DNA from: Clostridiales bacterium 38-18
Lineage (GTDB): Bacteria > Bacillota > Clostridia > Peptostreptococcales > Acidaminobacteraceae
Reading direction: 5' to 3'
Length of the DNA stretch: 64,000 bases
Assembly (NCBI GenBank): GCA_001897605.1
Contig: MKTL01000006.1
Span: 287,780 to 351,779 of the forward strand
This document shows, one piece after another, positions 41,481 through 50,665 of this stretch. Position numbers and translations under genes: made by a program. The first letter of the stretch is position 1. The number at the start of each line of letters is the position of its first letter. Under the pieces are notes generated by a model, which made no database searches, was not told the origin of the DNA, and saw nothing but the letters and a program-made list of their open reading frames with translations.

Positions 41481-42992
41481 ATGAAAAAAACCATCGCAAT
41501 TATCGACTTAGGATCAAACTCAATACGCATGAACATCATAGGCATTAACGAATATGGTGGTTATAGTATTTTCGATCAGGCTAGTGAAATGGTTAGGCTA
41601 AGCGAAGGAATGGGCACAGCGCTGATTCTTAGAGAAGAACCTATGCGTAGAACGATTGAAGCACTAAAATACTTTAAACAGTTAATCAAATTAAACGATA
41701 CGAAAGAGGTATACGCTCTTGCAACTGCTGCCGTAAGAATGGCAAAAAATAAAGAAGCCTTTCTATCACTTGTTAAGGAAGAGGTTGGACTAGAATTCAA
41801 AGTTTTAACTGGTAAGGAAGAAGCCTATTATGATTATTTGGGCGTCGTCAACTCTATGGAGCTGAAAACGGCATTGCTGCTCGATATCGGTGGTGGTAGC
41901 ACTGAAATTATATATATGGTAGATCGCGTACTAAAAGAATCTATTAGTTTGCCCTTTGGTTCAGTAACCTTAACGGAAAAATTTGCCGATCAAAAATCTA
42001 AGAAAAAGAGAATTGAAGCATCAACCAAATTTATTCAGGATCATTACGATAAGCTAAAATGGCTTGATCAAGTGAAAAACATCCCTATCATAGGGCTAGG
42101 TGGTGTCATCCGTACTATTGGAAAAATTGACCGTGATCGAAATGGCTATCCTATTGAAAATATGCACAACTACAAACTTCACGATTCAGAAATTGAAAGA
42201 TTATTTGATCTGATCCTTAACACTGAAGAGAAGGATCTCGATAAAATCAGTGGTATCAGTAAAAAGCGTGCAGACATCATCACTTTGGGCTTGCTACCAT
42301 TTAAGTGTTTGTTTGAACGAGTCGACGCACCTGAAGTTAGAATAAGTGGTAGTGGCCTAAGAGATGGCGTCTTCTATGAGAAATATTTTCCAAGTGTCGG
42401 TATGCCAATTATCTTAGAAGATGTCCTTATACAAAGTAAACAGAATATGATGCGTCGATTTGAGGTTAATGAAAAGCATGCAAGGCAAGTACAATCCTTG
42501 GCACTTGGTTTATATGAAGGCTTAAAATCATTGTTAAACGAAGGGCCATCAGATATCAAAGTTTTGAGTACTGCTGCATTGCTTCATGATATTGGGATTC
42601 ATATAGAATACTACGATCATCATGTTCATGGCTTTTATCTCATTCTAAACGGTCGCTTGGAAGGGTTGACCAATACAGAGCGTATCTCTGTTGCCTATTT
42701 AGTTGGCTCACATAGAGAAGCAGGTATTAAAGCTAAAATGACCGATTTTGAAGGCTTATTATCAAAATCCGAGCTAAATCGATTAGGTCAGCTGGTTGTC
42801 ATTATGAATTTAGCTGAGCATCTAGATCGTGCAGAGAATGGTGTCGTAAAGACCATTTCAGTCGAAATTTTTAAGGATGAGGTTGTATTACACCTTGAAG
42901 GCGAAGGAACATTTGAACTAGAAAAGAAATCGGTTATGAGATTTACAGAAAGATTTGAAAAGCAATTTTCGAAACGATTAACAGTAATTTAA
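41481..42992 (+). CDS. ppx: Exopolyphosphatase Ppx/GppA with HD-like C-terminal domain
   Basis: IAIIDLGSNSIRMNI; FKVLTGKEEAYYDYLGV; ALLLDIGGGSTEIIYM; ALLHDIG. Confidence 0.92.
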   Translation: MKKTIAIIDLGSNSIRMNIIGINEYGGYSIFDQASEMVRLSEGMGTALILREEPMRRTIEALKYFKQLIKLNDTKEVYALATAAVRMAKNKEAFLSLVKEEVGLEFKVLTGKEEAYYDYLGVVNSMELKTALLLDIGGGSTEIIYMVDRVLKESISLPFGSVTLTEKFADQKSKKKRIEASTKFIQDHYDKLKWLDQVKNIPIIGLGGVIRTIGKIDRDRNGYPIENMHNYKLHDSEIERLFDLILNTEEKDLDKISGISKKRADIITLGLLPFKCLFERVDAPEVRISGSGLRDGVFYEKYFPSVGMPIILEDVLIQSKQNMMRRFEVNEKHARQVQSLALGLYEGLKSLLNEGPSDIKVLSTAALLHDIGIHIEYYDHHVHGFYLILNGRLEGLTNTERISVAYLVGSHREAGIKAKMTDFEGLLSKSELNRLGQLVVIMNLAEHLDRAENGVVKTISVEIFKDEVVLHLEGEGTFELEKKSVMRFTERFEKQFSKRLTVI

Positions 42993-42995
42993 CAC

Positions 42996-43024
42996 TTGAA
43001 ACTACCTTCACATTTGTATATAAT
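42996..43024 (+). promoter_or_regulatory. Putative promoter of helD-like gene
   Basis: TTGAAA (42996-43001), 17 bp, TATAAT (43019-43024). Confidence 0.65.
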
Positions 43025-43094
43025 ATTTAAGTCGCTTTTGACCTACGGATAGTTATCACGAGATGACTATCCTTCTTCTTTTGTGGAGGTAGTT

Positions 43095-45323
43095 ATGAAC
43101 GCAAACCAGCATCCCCAGTTTCATCAGGAAAGTGATCGACTGGACAAGACACTTAAACATGTGCATCTAACCATCGATGCTGTAGATCGCTTTACTGAAA
43201 GATCCAAAGACAATCTACGCGATGCGATGAGTGAAATTGATACGCAGGAAGCTTCTTCAAGCTATATTGATGCCATGATTTCAACTCAATTCATCGAAAT
43301 TGCAAATCGTAACTATGACAGCCTGATGCGAGCAAAGGACAAACCGTATTTTGCGCGCATCGATTTCATTCAAAGTGGTAAGGAAAGTATTGAAAGCTTC
43401 TATATAGGAAAGACATCCATCCTTAAAGACGGTGATTTTACACCTCTCGTAGTGGATTGGCGTGCTCCAATCGCGTCTTTATACTATGAAGGTCGCATCG
43501 GTGATAATCATTATGAAAGTGAAGGTGACACATACAGTGGGGAATTGACTCTTAAAAGACAATTTGCTATTGAAAAGGGTGTGCTTGGAGATATCACAGA
43601 TGTAGATATAACAACTAACGATGCATTTTTACAAGCCTCTCTTGAAGCAAATGCAGATAAGAGACTAAAGGATATCGCTTCCACCATACAAGCAGAGCAA
43701 AATAAAATTATACGTGCAAGCATGAGAAAACCTCTGATCGTACAAGGCGTTGCTGGATCTGGTAAAACGACGATTGCGCTTCATAGAATCGCCTACTTTA
43801 TCTATACCTATGAAAAGACCTTTAGACCGGATTCTTTTATGATTATTGCTCCAAACCGACTTTTTATTAACTATATTTCTGAAGTTCTTCCTGAACTCGG
43901 GGTAGAAAATGTCAACCAAACAACCTATCAGGATTTAATGTTTTCTATCTTAGGAAAAAAATTGAAGCTACATGCTAAGCATACCGTTTTAGTCAACCTA
44001 ATCAATCATAGTGATAACGCTGAGATTGAAGCAGAAGTCGCTAAAATCAAAGGATCAATCGAATTTGTCAAAGCGCTAGAGGCCTATTTAACGCTTTATG
44101 AAAAAGACATAACACCAACCGTTCATTGTGACTTTTTTGATGAAAGAGTCGCTTCAAGAGTAGAGGTTAGATCCTGGTTTCTTAGTCATTTTGCGCATTT
44201 ACCATATTCGCAGCGTATAAAAGAAATTCAAAAATTACTTGAGAATAGACTTAAGTCCATTTATAAGGAGCGATTAAAGCAGCTTCAAGAAAATTATGAC
44301 GCTAAAATTGATCATATCCTAAGAAAAGAAGCACCTTCCGATGAAAGAAGAGAAAAAGTTGTCAGCTTAATGATGAAAAGGGATCTACTTTTAGAAGAAA
44401 CAAAACAGCTTAATAAATCGTTGATAAGAGATTATATGCGTTTGTTTAAAAAATCTGATCCATTCTTACTTTATTCAGATTTTTTAAAGTCAATCGATAA
44501 TTATTTGGAAAATGTACCTAGGTTAAAGTCTGGTTTAACTAAAAATGACACCTTTGACCTTGAGGATGTTAGTCCGTTGACCTTAATAGGCTATAGATGT
44601 CATGGTTCTGTCGCAGATATCGATATCTCCACTGTTGTGGTGGATGAGGCGCAGGACTTTAGCTCTGCAGAATTTTACGTATTAAAAATGGTATTGAAAA
44701 CAAGTCGAATGACTCTATTAGGTGATCTATCACAGGGGATATTGGCTTATCGAGGGACTCAAAACTGGCAAAAGATGATGCACGATGTTTTTCCTGAGGA
44801 TGAACCAAACTACATGACTTTGGTACAAAGCTATCGAACGACAGTAGAGATTATGACTGAGGCAAGTCTTGTATTAAATCGTCTGAATCAAGAGGATTTG
44901 GTGACTGCCAAGCCAGTTATCAGACACGGTGAAGCACCAATAAAGTGTCACTTTCATAGTGAAAAAGAGCTTATAAAAGCTTCTATACTAAAGATTGAGG
45001 AGTGGCAGGCAAAGAAATTTAAATCCATGGCAATAATTGCAAAGACTCAAAATGAGTGTCTTCATATTCAACATGAACTAGCAAAGAGCAGCATCAAAAC
45101 TGAAATACTTACGGATCAATCACTTATTTACAATGCAGGTGTCGTTATCGTGCCATCATATCTTGCAAAAGGTCTTGAATTCGATGCGGTTTTAGTGGTA
45201 AGTTTATCTCAGAGCTATACGGATTCTGAGCGTGATATTAAGTTGCTCTATGTTGCAATGACAAGGGCATTACATCAACTTGATCTTTACTATATTAAAG
45301 GTAACATTCAAGCGTTTGAATAA
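43095..45323 (+). CDS. HelD-like UvrD/Rep family helicase (RNA polymerase recycling motor family)
   Basis: VQGVAGSGKTTIALHRIAYFIY; VVDEAQDFSSAEF; C-terminal LLYVAMTRALHQLDLYY; N-terminal coiled region typical of HelD; ATG 43095. Confidence 0.88.
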   Translation: MNANQHPQFHQESDRLDKTLKHVHLTIDAVDRFTERSKDNLRDAMSEIDTQEASSSYIDAMISTQFIEIANRNYDSLMRAKDKPYFARIDFIQSGKESIESFYIGKTSILKDGDFTPLVVDWRAPIASLYYEGRIGDNHYESEGDTYSGELTLKRQFAIEKGVLGDITDVDITTNDAFLQASLEANADKRLKDIASTIQAEQNKIIRASMRKPLIVQGVAGSGKTTIALHRIAYFIYTYEKTFRPDSFMIIAPNRLFINYISEVLPELGVENVNQTTYQDLMFSILGKKLKLHAKHTVLVNLINHSDNAEIEAEVAKIKGSIEFVKALEAYLTLYEKDITPTVHCDFFDERVASRVEVRSWFLSHFAHLPYSQRIKEIQKLLENRLKSIYKERLKQLQENYDAKIDHILRKEAPSDERREKVVSLMMKRDLLLEETKQLNKSLIRDYMRLFKKSDPFLLYSDFLKSIDNYLENVPRLKSGLTKNDTFDLEDVSPLTLIGYRCHGSVADIDISTVVVDEAQDFSSAEFYVLKMVLKTSRMTLLGDLSQGILAYRGTQNWQKMMHDVFPEDEPNYMTLVQSYRTTVEIMTEASLVLNRLNQEDLVTAKPVIRHGEAPIKCHFHSEKELIKASILKIEEWQAKKFKSMAIIAKTQNECLHIQHELAKSSIKTEILTDQSLIYNAGVVIVPSYLAKGLEFDAVLVVSLSQSYTDSERDIKLLYVAMTRALHQLDLYYIKGNIQAFE

Positions 45324-45334
45324 TGGAGGCAAAT

Positions 45335-46075
45335 ATGAGAATCTTAACCAAAAAGAGAGTAGTCATATCCATCGTTTCTATTCTATTTATTGCAATTTTA
45401 GGAATGGGGGTATGGTTTACGAATTCTTACGCACCTGATGAGCAAGCTTTAGACGCATTAAATGGGAATTCTGAAATCACAGTTAGTGATACAGCGGATT
45501 ACATTTATTTTAATCCAAATTCAGCACTGTCTAAAGGCATTGTGTTTTATCCTGGAGCAAAGGTTGCACCAGAGGCATACAATGTTCTTGCACTTGAAAT
45601 TGCAAAGCACCATATCCCAGTTGTAATCGTTAAAATGCCCTTAAATTTTGCCATATTCGATATAAACAAAGCAGATGCTATTAAATCAAAATTAGGAATA
45701 TCTCAGGATTGGGTATTAATGGGACATTCATTGGGTGGCAGTATGGCCGCTAAATACCTCTATGATCATCCCGAAAGCTTTAGCGGCATAATATTCTTAG
45801 CTTCATATTCAGCAAGTGACTTGTCACAAGCTAATATAGACGTGTTAAGTATCTGGGGTACTAAAGATGCATTTGTAACTCAGGAAAAAATTGAAGCTAC
45901 AAAAGATAAGCTTCCTGCAGGTTCAATTTTTCAATCTGTTGAGGGGGGAAATCATAGTCAATTTGGTAATTATGGCTTTCAAAATGGAGATAATGAAGCA
46001 GATATAGATAGTAGTGAGCAAAGATCAATTATTGTAGATGCCATAGTAACCTTTATGACCGATATTATCAAGTAG
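45335..46075 (+). CDS. Alpha/beta hydrolase, membrane-anchored
   Basis: N-terminal TM; VLMGHSLGGSMAAKYLYDHPE nucleophile elbow; ATG 45335. Confidence 0.85.
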   Translation: MRILTKKRVVISIVSILFIAILGMGVWFTNSYAPDEQALDALNGNSEITVSDTADYIYFNPNSALSKGIVFYPGAKVAPEAYNVLALEIAKHHIPVVIVKMPLNFAIFDINKADAIKSKLGISQDWVLMGHSLGGSMAAKYLYDHPESFSGIIFLASYSASDLSQANIDVLSIWGTKDAFVTQEKIEATKDKLPAGSIFQSVEGGNHSQFGNYGFQNGDNEADIDSSEQRSIIVDAIVTFMTDIIK

Positions 46076-46086
46076 GACGGTAGGCT

Positions 46087-47349
46087 ATGAAAATAGGGCA
46101 GTTTGCGAAGCATAATAACGTCAGTATCGATACCATTCGACATTATATCGATTTAAACTTAATCTTTCCCGAGAAAATTTCAAGCTATTATAACTTTGAT
46201 CAAGCTTGTCAAAATGATTTTGATGACCTCATCCATCTCAAAGCACTTGGATTTACATTAGGTGAAATTAGTAAAATTTTGCTCTATAAGAGAATCGGTA
46301 ATTTAACGGATGTTGAAAAGAGAGATTCATTTCTGTCATTTTTTAAAACAAAATACGATTGGGTTAATAGAGAAATTGAATCCTTACTTACAACCAAGGA
46401 AGGACTTCAAGAGGCGATAGAGAAATTTAGTGAATCCAAGCCTTCCACAAAAAGAGTGAAGGGGCTGTCACTTCAAGGACTTGATCTGCTCTATTGTCCA
46501 CACTGTCAGACAAAATTGATAACTGAGTCCGGTCAGATCGTTCATAATACAATTTTTAATGGCCGTTTGATTTGTCACGGCTGTGATGAAGCCTATCAGC
46601 TTGAAATAATCGATGGTATATTAATATCTACAGAGCTTATTCCAGACACAGCCATAGACTTAACTCATTTAGCTTCAGATGCAAGCGAAACCTATATTGA
46701 TCAATATTTGAGATCAACTGATTCGGATTATCTTCAGAAGCTTTATGCCAGTTTGCAGTGGTCCGCTAGACACAATTGCTTTGATCATCTAAAAGATGGA
46801 GACGTCTCTCTAGAGCTAGGTTCAGGTCACGGCTATTTTCTCAGATATCATCTTGAGCTTTTTAATAAAGATATGTTCTATGTAGCGGTGGATCACGATA
46901 TTGAAAAACTCATTTGGTTAAAGTCGATATTGGATCAGCAAGAAACTAGGCTCAAAATCCTCTATATTTGCTCTGATTTCAAAGAAATTCCCTTAGCCAA
47001 TCAATCTGTCGATCTTTTACTAGATATTTCTGGTTCGAGTAATTACGCTTTTGATCACACTGACTTTTTATTAAACGATTTAGTGCCTATGCTTAAAAAT
47101 CAAGCAATGTTTCATGGCTATTATATACTTTTTGAGAAATTTGCAAAAAATTCTACGGTTGCGCTCGCAGCTAGATCAAACTTTAAGCTTGAATCCGTGA
47201 AATTGGCATTGGCACAGCTTAATTTGGATCTTATTAACGAATATATATCTCCACCCGTTACAAAGGGTGGACCAATGGAGAATTACTTTGTGTCAGGTGA
47301 AAGTGTATTTACTTATATCGTTAATGGTAAGTTTAAACCATTGGGTTAG
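46087..47349 (+). CDS. MerR-family HTH + zinc-ribbon + SAM-dependent methyltransferase fusion
   Basis: MKIGQFAKHNNVSIDTIRHYIDLNLIFP (MerR HTH); CPHC...CHGC; LELGSGHGYFLRYHL (SAM motif I). Confidence 0.82.
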   Translation: MKIGQFAKHNNVSIDTIRHYIDLNLIFPEKISSYYNFDQACQNDFDDLIHLKALGFTLGEISKILLYKRIGNLTDVEKRDSFLSFFKTKYDWVNREIESLLTTKEGLQEAIEKFSESKPSTKRVKGLSLQGLDLLYCPHCQTKLITESGQIVHNTIFNGRLICHGCDEAYQLEIIDGILISTELIPDTAIDLTHLASDASETYIDQYLRSTDSDYLQKLYASLQWSARHNCFDHLKDGDVSLELGSGHGYFLRYHLELFNKDMFYVAVDHDIEKLIWLKSILDQQETRLKILYICSDFKEIPLANQSVDLLLDISGSSNYAFDHTDFLLNDLVPMLKNQAMFHGYYILFEKFAKNSTVALAARSNFKLESVKLALAQLNLDLINEYISPPVTKGGPMENYFVSGESVFTYIVNGKFKPLG

Positions 47350-47362
47350 CCCAATGGTTTTA
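47335..47362 (+). terminator. Intrinsic terminator overlapping stop codon of MerR-MTase gene
   Basis: AAACCATTGGG-ttag-CCCAATGGTTTTATTATTT. Confidence 0.75.
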
Positions 47363-47395
47363 TTATTTATGTCATAAAAATCTTAATTATATAGC

Positions 47396-47426
47396 TTGCC
47401 ATCGGTCATACGCCATCCTTTACAAT
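47396..47426 (+). promoter_or_regulatory. Putative MerR-type promoter (19-bp spacer) of MFS gene
   Basis: TTGCCA (47396-47401), 19 bp, TACAAT (47421-47426). Confidence 0.5.
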
Positions 47427-47444
47427 AATTATAACGAGGTGATT

Positions 47445-48701
47445 ATGATGAAAAAAAATAAATTTGGTAAGTATAATTTAAGCCTATTCTTCATGGGGAA
47501 GGGTGTTTCTGTAATTGGTTCTTCTATCTATAACTTTGCCGTCGGTCTGTATGTGCTTAAGCTGACGGGTTCAGCTTTAAATTATGGGATAACCCTAATG
47601 CTATCTATTTTGCCACTTATTCTAATAAGTCCCTTTGGCGGTGTAATAGCAGATCGGTTTAACAAAAAGATAATTGTCGTCAGTATGGATATCATCAATG
47701 GGTTGTTGTTTATCGCCATCTATCTGCTAACAGAAAAAATGAATTTTTCTCTAGGTCTGGTCTATCTGACGACAATTCTGCTCAATAGCTTTGGTACTCT
47801 GTTTGCCATTAGTATTGAAGCTGCAAAGCCAAATCTAGTAAAAGAGGACAGGCTTATAAAAATCAATGCATATAGCAAGCTAATCGATTCTATATCGTCT
47901 GTTTTGGGTCCAATCGTTGGTGGTATTATTTATGCACTATTTGATATACGCGCTTTTGTTTTATTCAATGGTATTTCTTTCTTAATTTCAGCATTGAGTG
48001 AGTCCTTTATGGATTTTAATTATTATACTAAAGAATCTCATGTAAAAATAAACACATCCTTTAGAAACGATTTTAAAGAGGGGATACATTATTTTTTTAA
48101 AAATAAAGCAATCGTCGAGTATTTCTTTATATTTGCTACCCTAAATTTTCTACTCGGCTTTTCAGTTAACGTACCGGCACCTTATTTGATTAATGAAGTA
48201 TTCAAGCTTTCGTCTGCTCAGTTTGGGTTAATCAATGGCCTTTTTCCAGTTGGATTGATTATTGGTTCATTGACCATTGAGTCACTTTTAAAAAAATTCA
48301 CATATAAAAAAGTATTACTAAGCATGAACTTATTTTTGGCCATTTTGGCAGGAATGATTGGCTTGCCATATCAGGTTTTGACAAGTTCAGTTCAATTGAC
48401 AATTTTTTATGGTTTGAATTTTTGTCTTATGGGGCTTGCAATTGCATATGTTGATGTCCCAATTACAACCCTGCTTCAGCAAGAGGTTCCCTCACACTTA
48501 TTGGGACGAGTAATGAGTATACTAATGAGTCTCGTGAAGGTTGTATTGCCTATTGCATTGGTCGTATCTGGAGCAGCAATTTCGGTAATGCCAATTAAGC
48601 TGATACCTATAATAGGTGCACTTGCTTCTGCAGGGTTTACCTTATATCTTATGAATAAGGAACATCAATTAAATAAATTGAATTTTGAAAATATTGAGTA
48701 G
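47445..48701 (+). CDS. MFS transporter
   Basis: About 12 hydrophobic segments; FGGVIADRFNKKIIVVSMD motif; ATG 47445. Confidence 0.9.
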   Translation: MMKKNKFGKYNLSLFFMGKGVSVIGSSIYNFAVGLYVLKLTGSALNYGITLMLSILPLILISPFGGVIADRFNKKIIVVSMDIINGLLFIAIYLLTEKMNFSLGLVYLTTILLNSFGTLFAISIEAAKPNLVKEDRLIKINAYSKLIDSISSVLGPIVGGIIYALFDIRAFVLFNGISFLISALSESFMDFNYYTKESHVKINTSFRNDFKEGIHYFFKNKAIVEYFFIFATLNFLLGFSVNVPAPYLINEVFKLSSAQFGLINGLFPVGLIIGSLTIESLLKKFTYKKVLLSMNLFLAILAGMIGLPYQVLTSSVQLTIFYGLNFCLMGLAIAYVDVPITTLLQQEVPSHLLGRVMSILMSLVKVVLPIALVVSGAAISVMPIKLIPIIGALASAGFTLYLMNKEHQLNKLNFENIE

Positions 48702-48839
48702 TATTGAATGATTTGTTGCACAATTGTTCGAATTTTCATACATTTATGTTTTGATTTTTGTACAGTTTATGGTACACTATATCTAGTGGGACTTGAAACG
48801 ACCTAATTATCCTACTAATAATCGAAAAGGAGACTTTAT

Positions 48840-49151
48840 ATGCACAAAATGGATTTATTCTCAGCAATTTTTGATTACTATGAACATTTGTTTTCTAAAA
48901 ATTTGAGCGACGCTGAAAAGCAATCTATTATGGAATCGTTTGAAAGAATGGATATTGAGGATGGCATTGAACGTGCAATTCGTTCTATAGAATCTGGATT
49001 GCATATCAAATTACCCTATGATCTTTTCGTTGAAACTAGAGGCTCATATCACGATGATCCAATAGACAGGATTTTACATCGATTCAATTTTCAAGCTTCA
49101 ATGTGGACAAATGAACATTTGAAGGAGAACTTTATCAATGAGATGGCCTAA
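48840..49151 (+). CDS. Hypothetical protein (103 aa)
   Basis: ORF with RBS aaaaggag and ATG, own intergenic spaces; no family recognised. Confidence 0.65.
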   Translation: MHKMDLFSAIFDYYEHLFSKNLSDAEKQSIMESFERMDIEDGIERAIRSIESGLHIKLPYDLFVETRGSYHDDPIDRILHRFNFQASMWTNEHLKENFINEMA

Positions 49152-49176
49152 AATTCAATATATAAAAATCGGTCAT

Positions 49177-49220
49177 AATTCCCTTTATTTAAAATAAAAT
49201 AGAGGGAATTTTGGTTTTTT
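49177..49220 (+). terminator. Intrinsic terminator
   Basis: AATTCCCTTTATTT...AAATAGAGGGAATT followed by T-rich run. Confidence 0.7.
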
Positions 49221-49257
49221 GGTGAATAATTACATATGAATTAATGAAGGAGGCTAT

Positions 49258-49905
49258 ATGAATCGATATGAACTAAAAATGAGGGCAAAGGAAGCGCTTC
49301 ATGGCAAATGGATAATCGCCGTTGCTGTAACTATTATTGCACTGATTCTTAACAACATCCATTTATCCACTGGTACGTCTATTTTTAGGTTCAGCAGTGG
49401 TTGGATGACGAATCTCAGAGTCTTATCGCCTTTAAGCTCGGCTTCGTCCAGCATTTCATCTTTAATCAACTTTATATTATCAGGACCAGTCGCTTTAGGC
49501 ATCGCTTTTTTTTATTTAAATCTTCTTCGAGAGGATGAGGCTAGGGTAGAGTCACTGTTTCATGGATTTAAAAGATTTTTAGATGCATTAATCTCGCATA
49601 TCTTAATTACTATTTTTACATTTTTATGGTTTTTGTTACTAATTGTACCAGGAATTATTGCAGGATTGAGCTATTCCATGACCTATTACATTCTTATTGA
49701 CCATCCAGAGCTGTCTCCAATTGAGGCAATACGTCTAAGTAAGGAACTTATGAATGGACATAAGGGTGAGCTGTTTATATTATGGTTAAGCTTTATTGGC
49801 TGGTTTTTCCTTGGAATAATTACCTTTGGCATAGGATTACTTTATGCAATACCTTACTTTAATACGACATTGGCTGAGTTTTATCTGAATATTAAAGGCG
49901 AATAG
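49258..49905 (+). CDS. DUF975 family membrane protein
   Basis: MNRYELKMRAKEALHGKW-type N-terminus; multi-TM; ...IGLLYAIPYFNTTLAEFYLNI. Confidence 0.8.
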   Translation: MNRYELKMRAKEALHGKWIIAVAVTIIALILNNIHLSTGTSIFRFSSGWMTNLRVLSPLSSASSSISSLINFILSGPVALGIAFFYLNLLREDEARVESLFHGFKRFLDALISHILITIFTFLWFLLLIVPGIIAGLSYSMTYYILIDHPELSPIEAIRLSKELMNGHKGELFILWLSFIGWFFLGIITFGIGLLYAIPYFNTTLAEFYLNIKGE

Positions 49906-50126
49906 AATGTAAATGGCTTTCGAAACATCGTTTAGGAATTATAAGACGTTGTTTGGGAAGTCATTTTTATTTACGCTGCTTAATTGTCGTATAATAAGCT
50001 ATCAACCACATATATAGGAAGAACAAAATAGATATTTATTATAAACAGTCTGATCCATTAATCAATATAGATTTCTACCATTTTGTTTCTACCATTTCAG
50101 TTTTCTACTTTAAAAGGAGTGATTTC

Positions 50127-50357
50127 TTGAGATACTTTATTACATTTGCTTTATTTACTATTATGGCATTTACAAGCTTCTGGGGGTTAACCAACGTTCA
50201 TGGTCTATTGGTCTGGTTCGAAAGACGAGTTGAGAGATATAGCGCTACGTATTCCATGTATTTACATAGTTTTCAGTTTACGGTTATACTTAAAACCATA
50301 TTGTTCTTGATATTTTTTGTTAGTTTATTTACTTTATTGACACTAATTATTTTATAG
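50127..50357 (+). CDS. Small hypothetical membrane protein (76 aa)
   Basis: TTG start with RBS aaaggagtg; two hydrophobic helices. Confidence 0.55.
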   Translation: MRYFITFALFTIMAFTSFWGLTNVHGLLVWFERRVERYSATYSMYLHSFQFTVILKTILFLIFFVSLFTLLTLIIL

Positions 50358-50369
50358 GAGGTAAAAAAA

Positions 50370-50573
50370 GTGCTATCAATTCCAATGCTTATAAACTTAG
50401 TCAATCTATCAACACTATTGGCCATTATTTTTGGTGTGCCTTATTTGCTATATCGATTACTACAATACATATTAAAAACAAATTCAAAACTGAAGCGTGT
50501 TGAAAGAGACATAAGGCTGCTAACCTTGGAAAAGGAAGTTGCCGTCTCTAAATTGAGAAACAGCTTAAAATGA
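50370..50573 (+). CDS. Small hypothetical membrane protein (67 aa)
   Basis: GTG start with RBS ataggagg; N-terminal TM then charged helix. Confidence 0.55.
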   Translation: MLSIPMLINLVNLSTLLAIIFGVPYLLYRLLQYILKTNSKLKRVERDIRLLTLEKEVAVSKLRNSLK

Positions 50574-50580
50574 AATTCGT

Positions 50581-50608
50581 AAAAGGCCACATTTAGTGGC
50601 TTTTTATT
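50581..50608 (+). terminator. Intrinsic terminator
   Basis: AAAAGGCCAC-attta-GTGGCTTTTT. Confidence 0.8.
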
Positions 50609-50665
50609 TTTGTATCTTGTTACATTGTCTCGGCTAAGGGTACTTATGATTTAAAGGAGGTAAGT

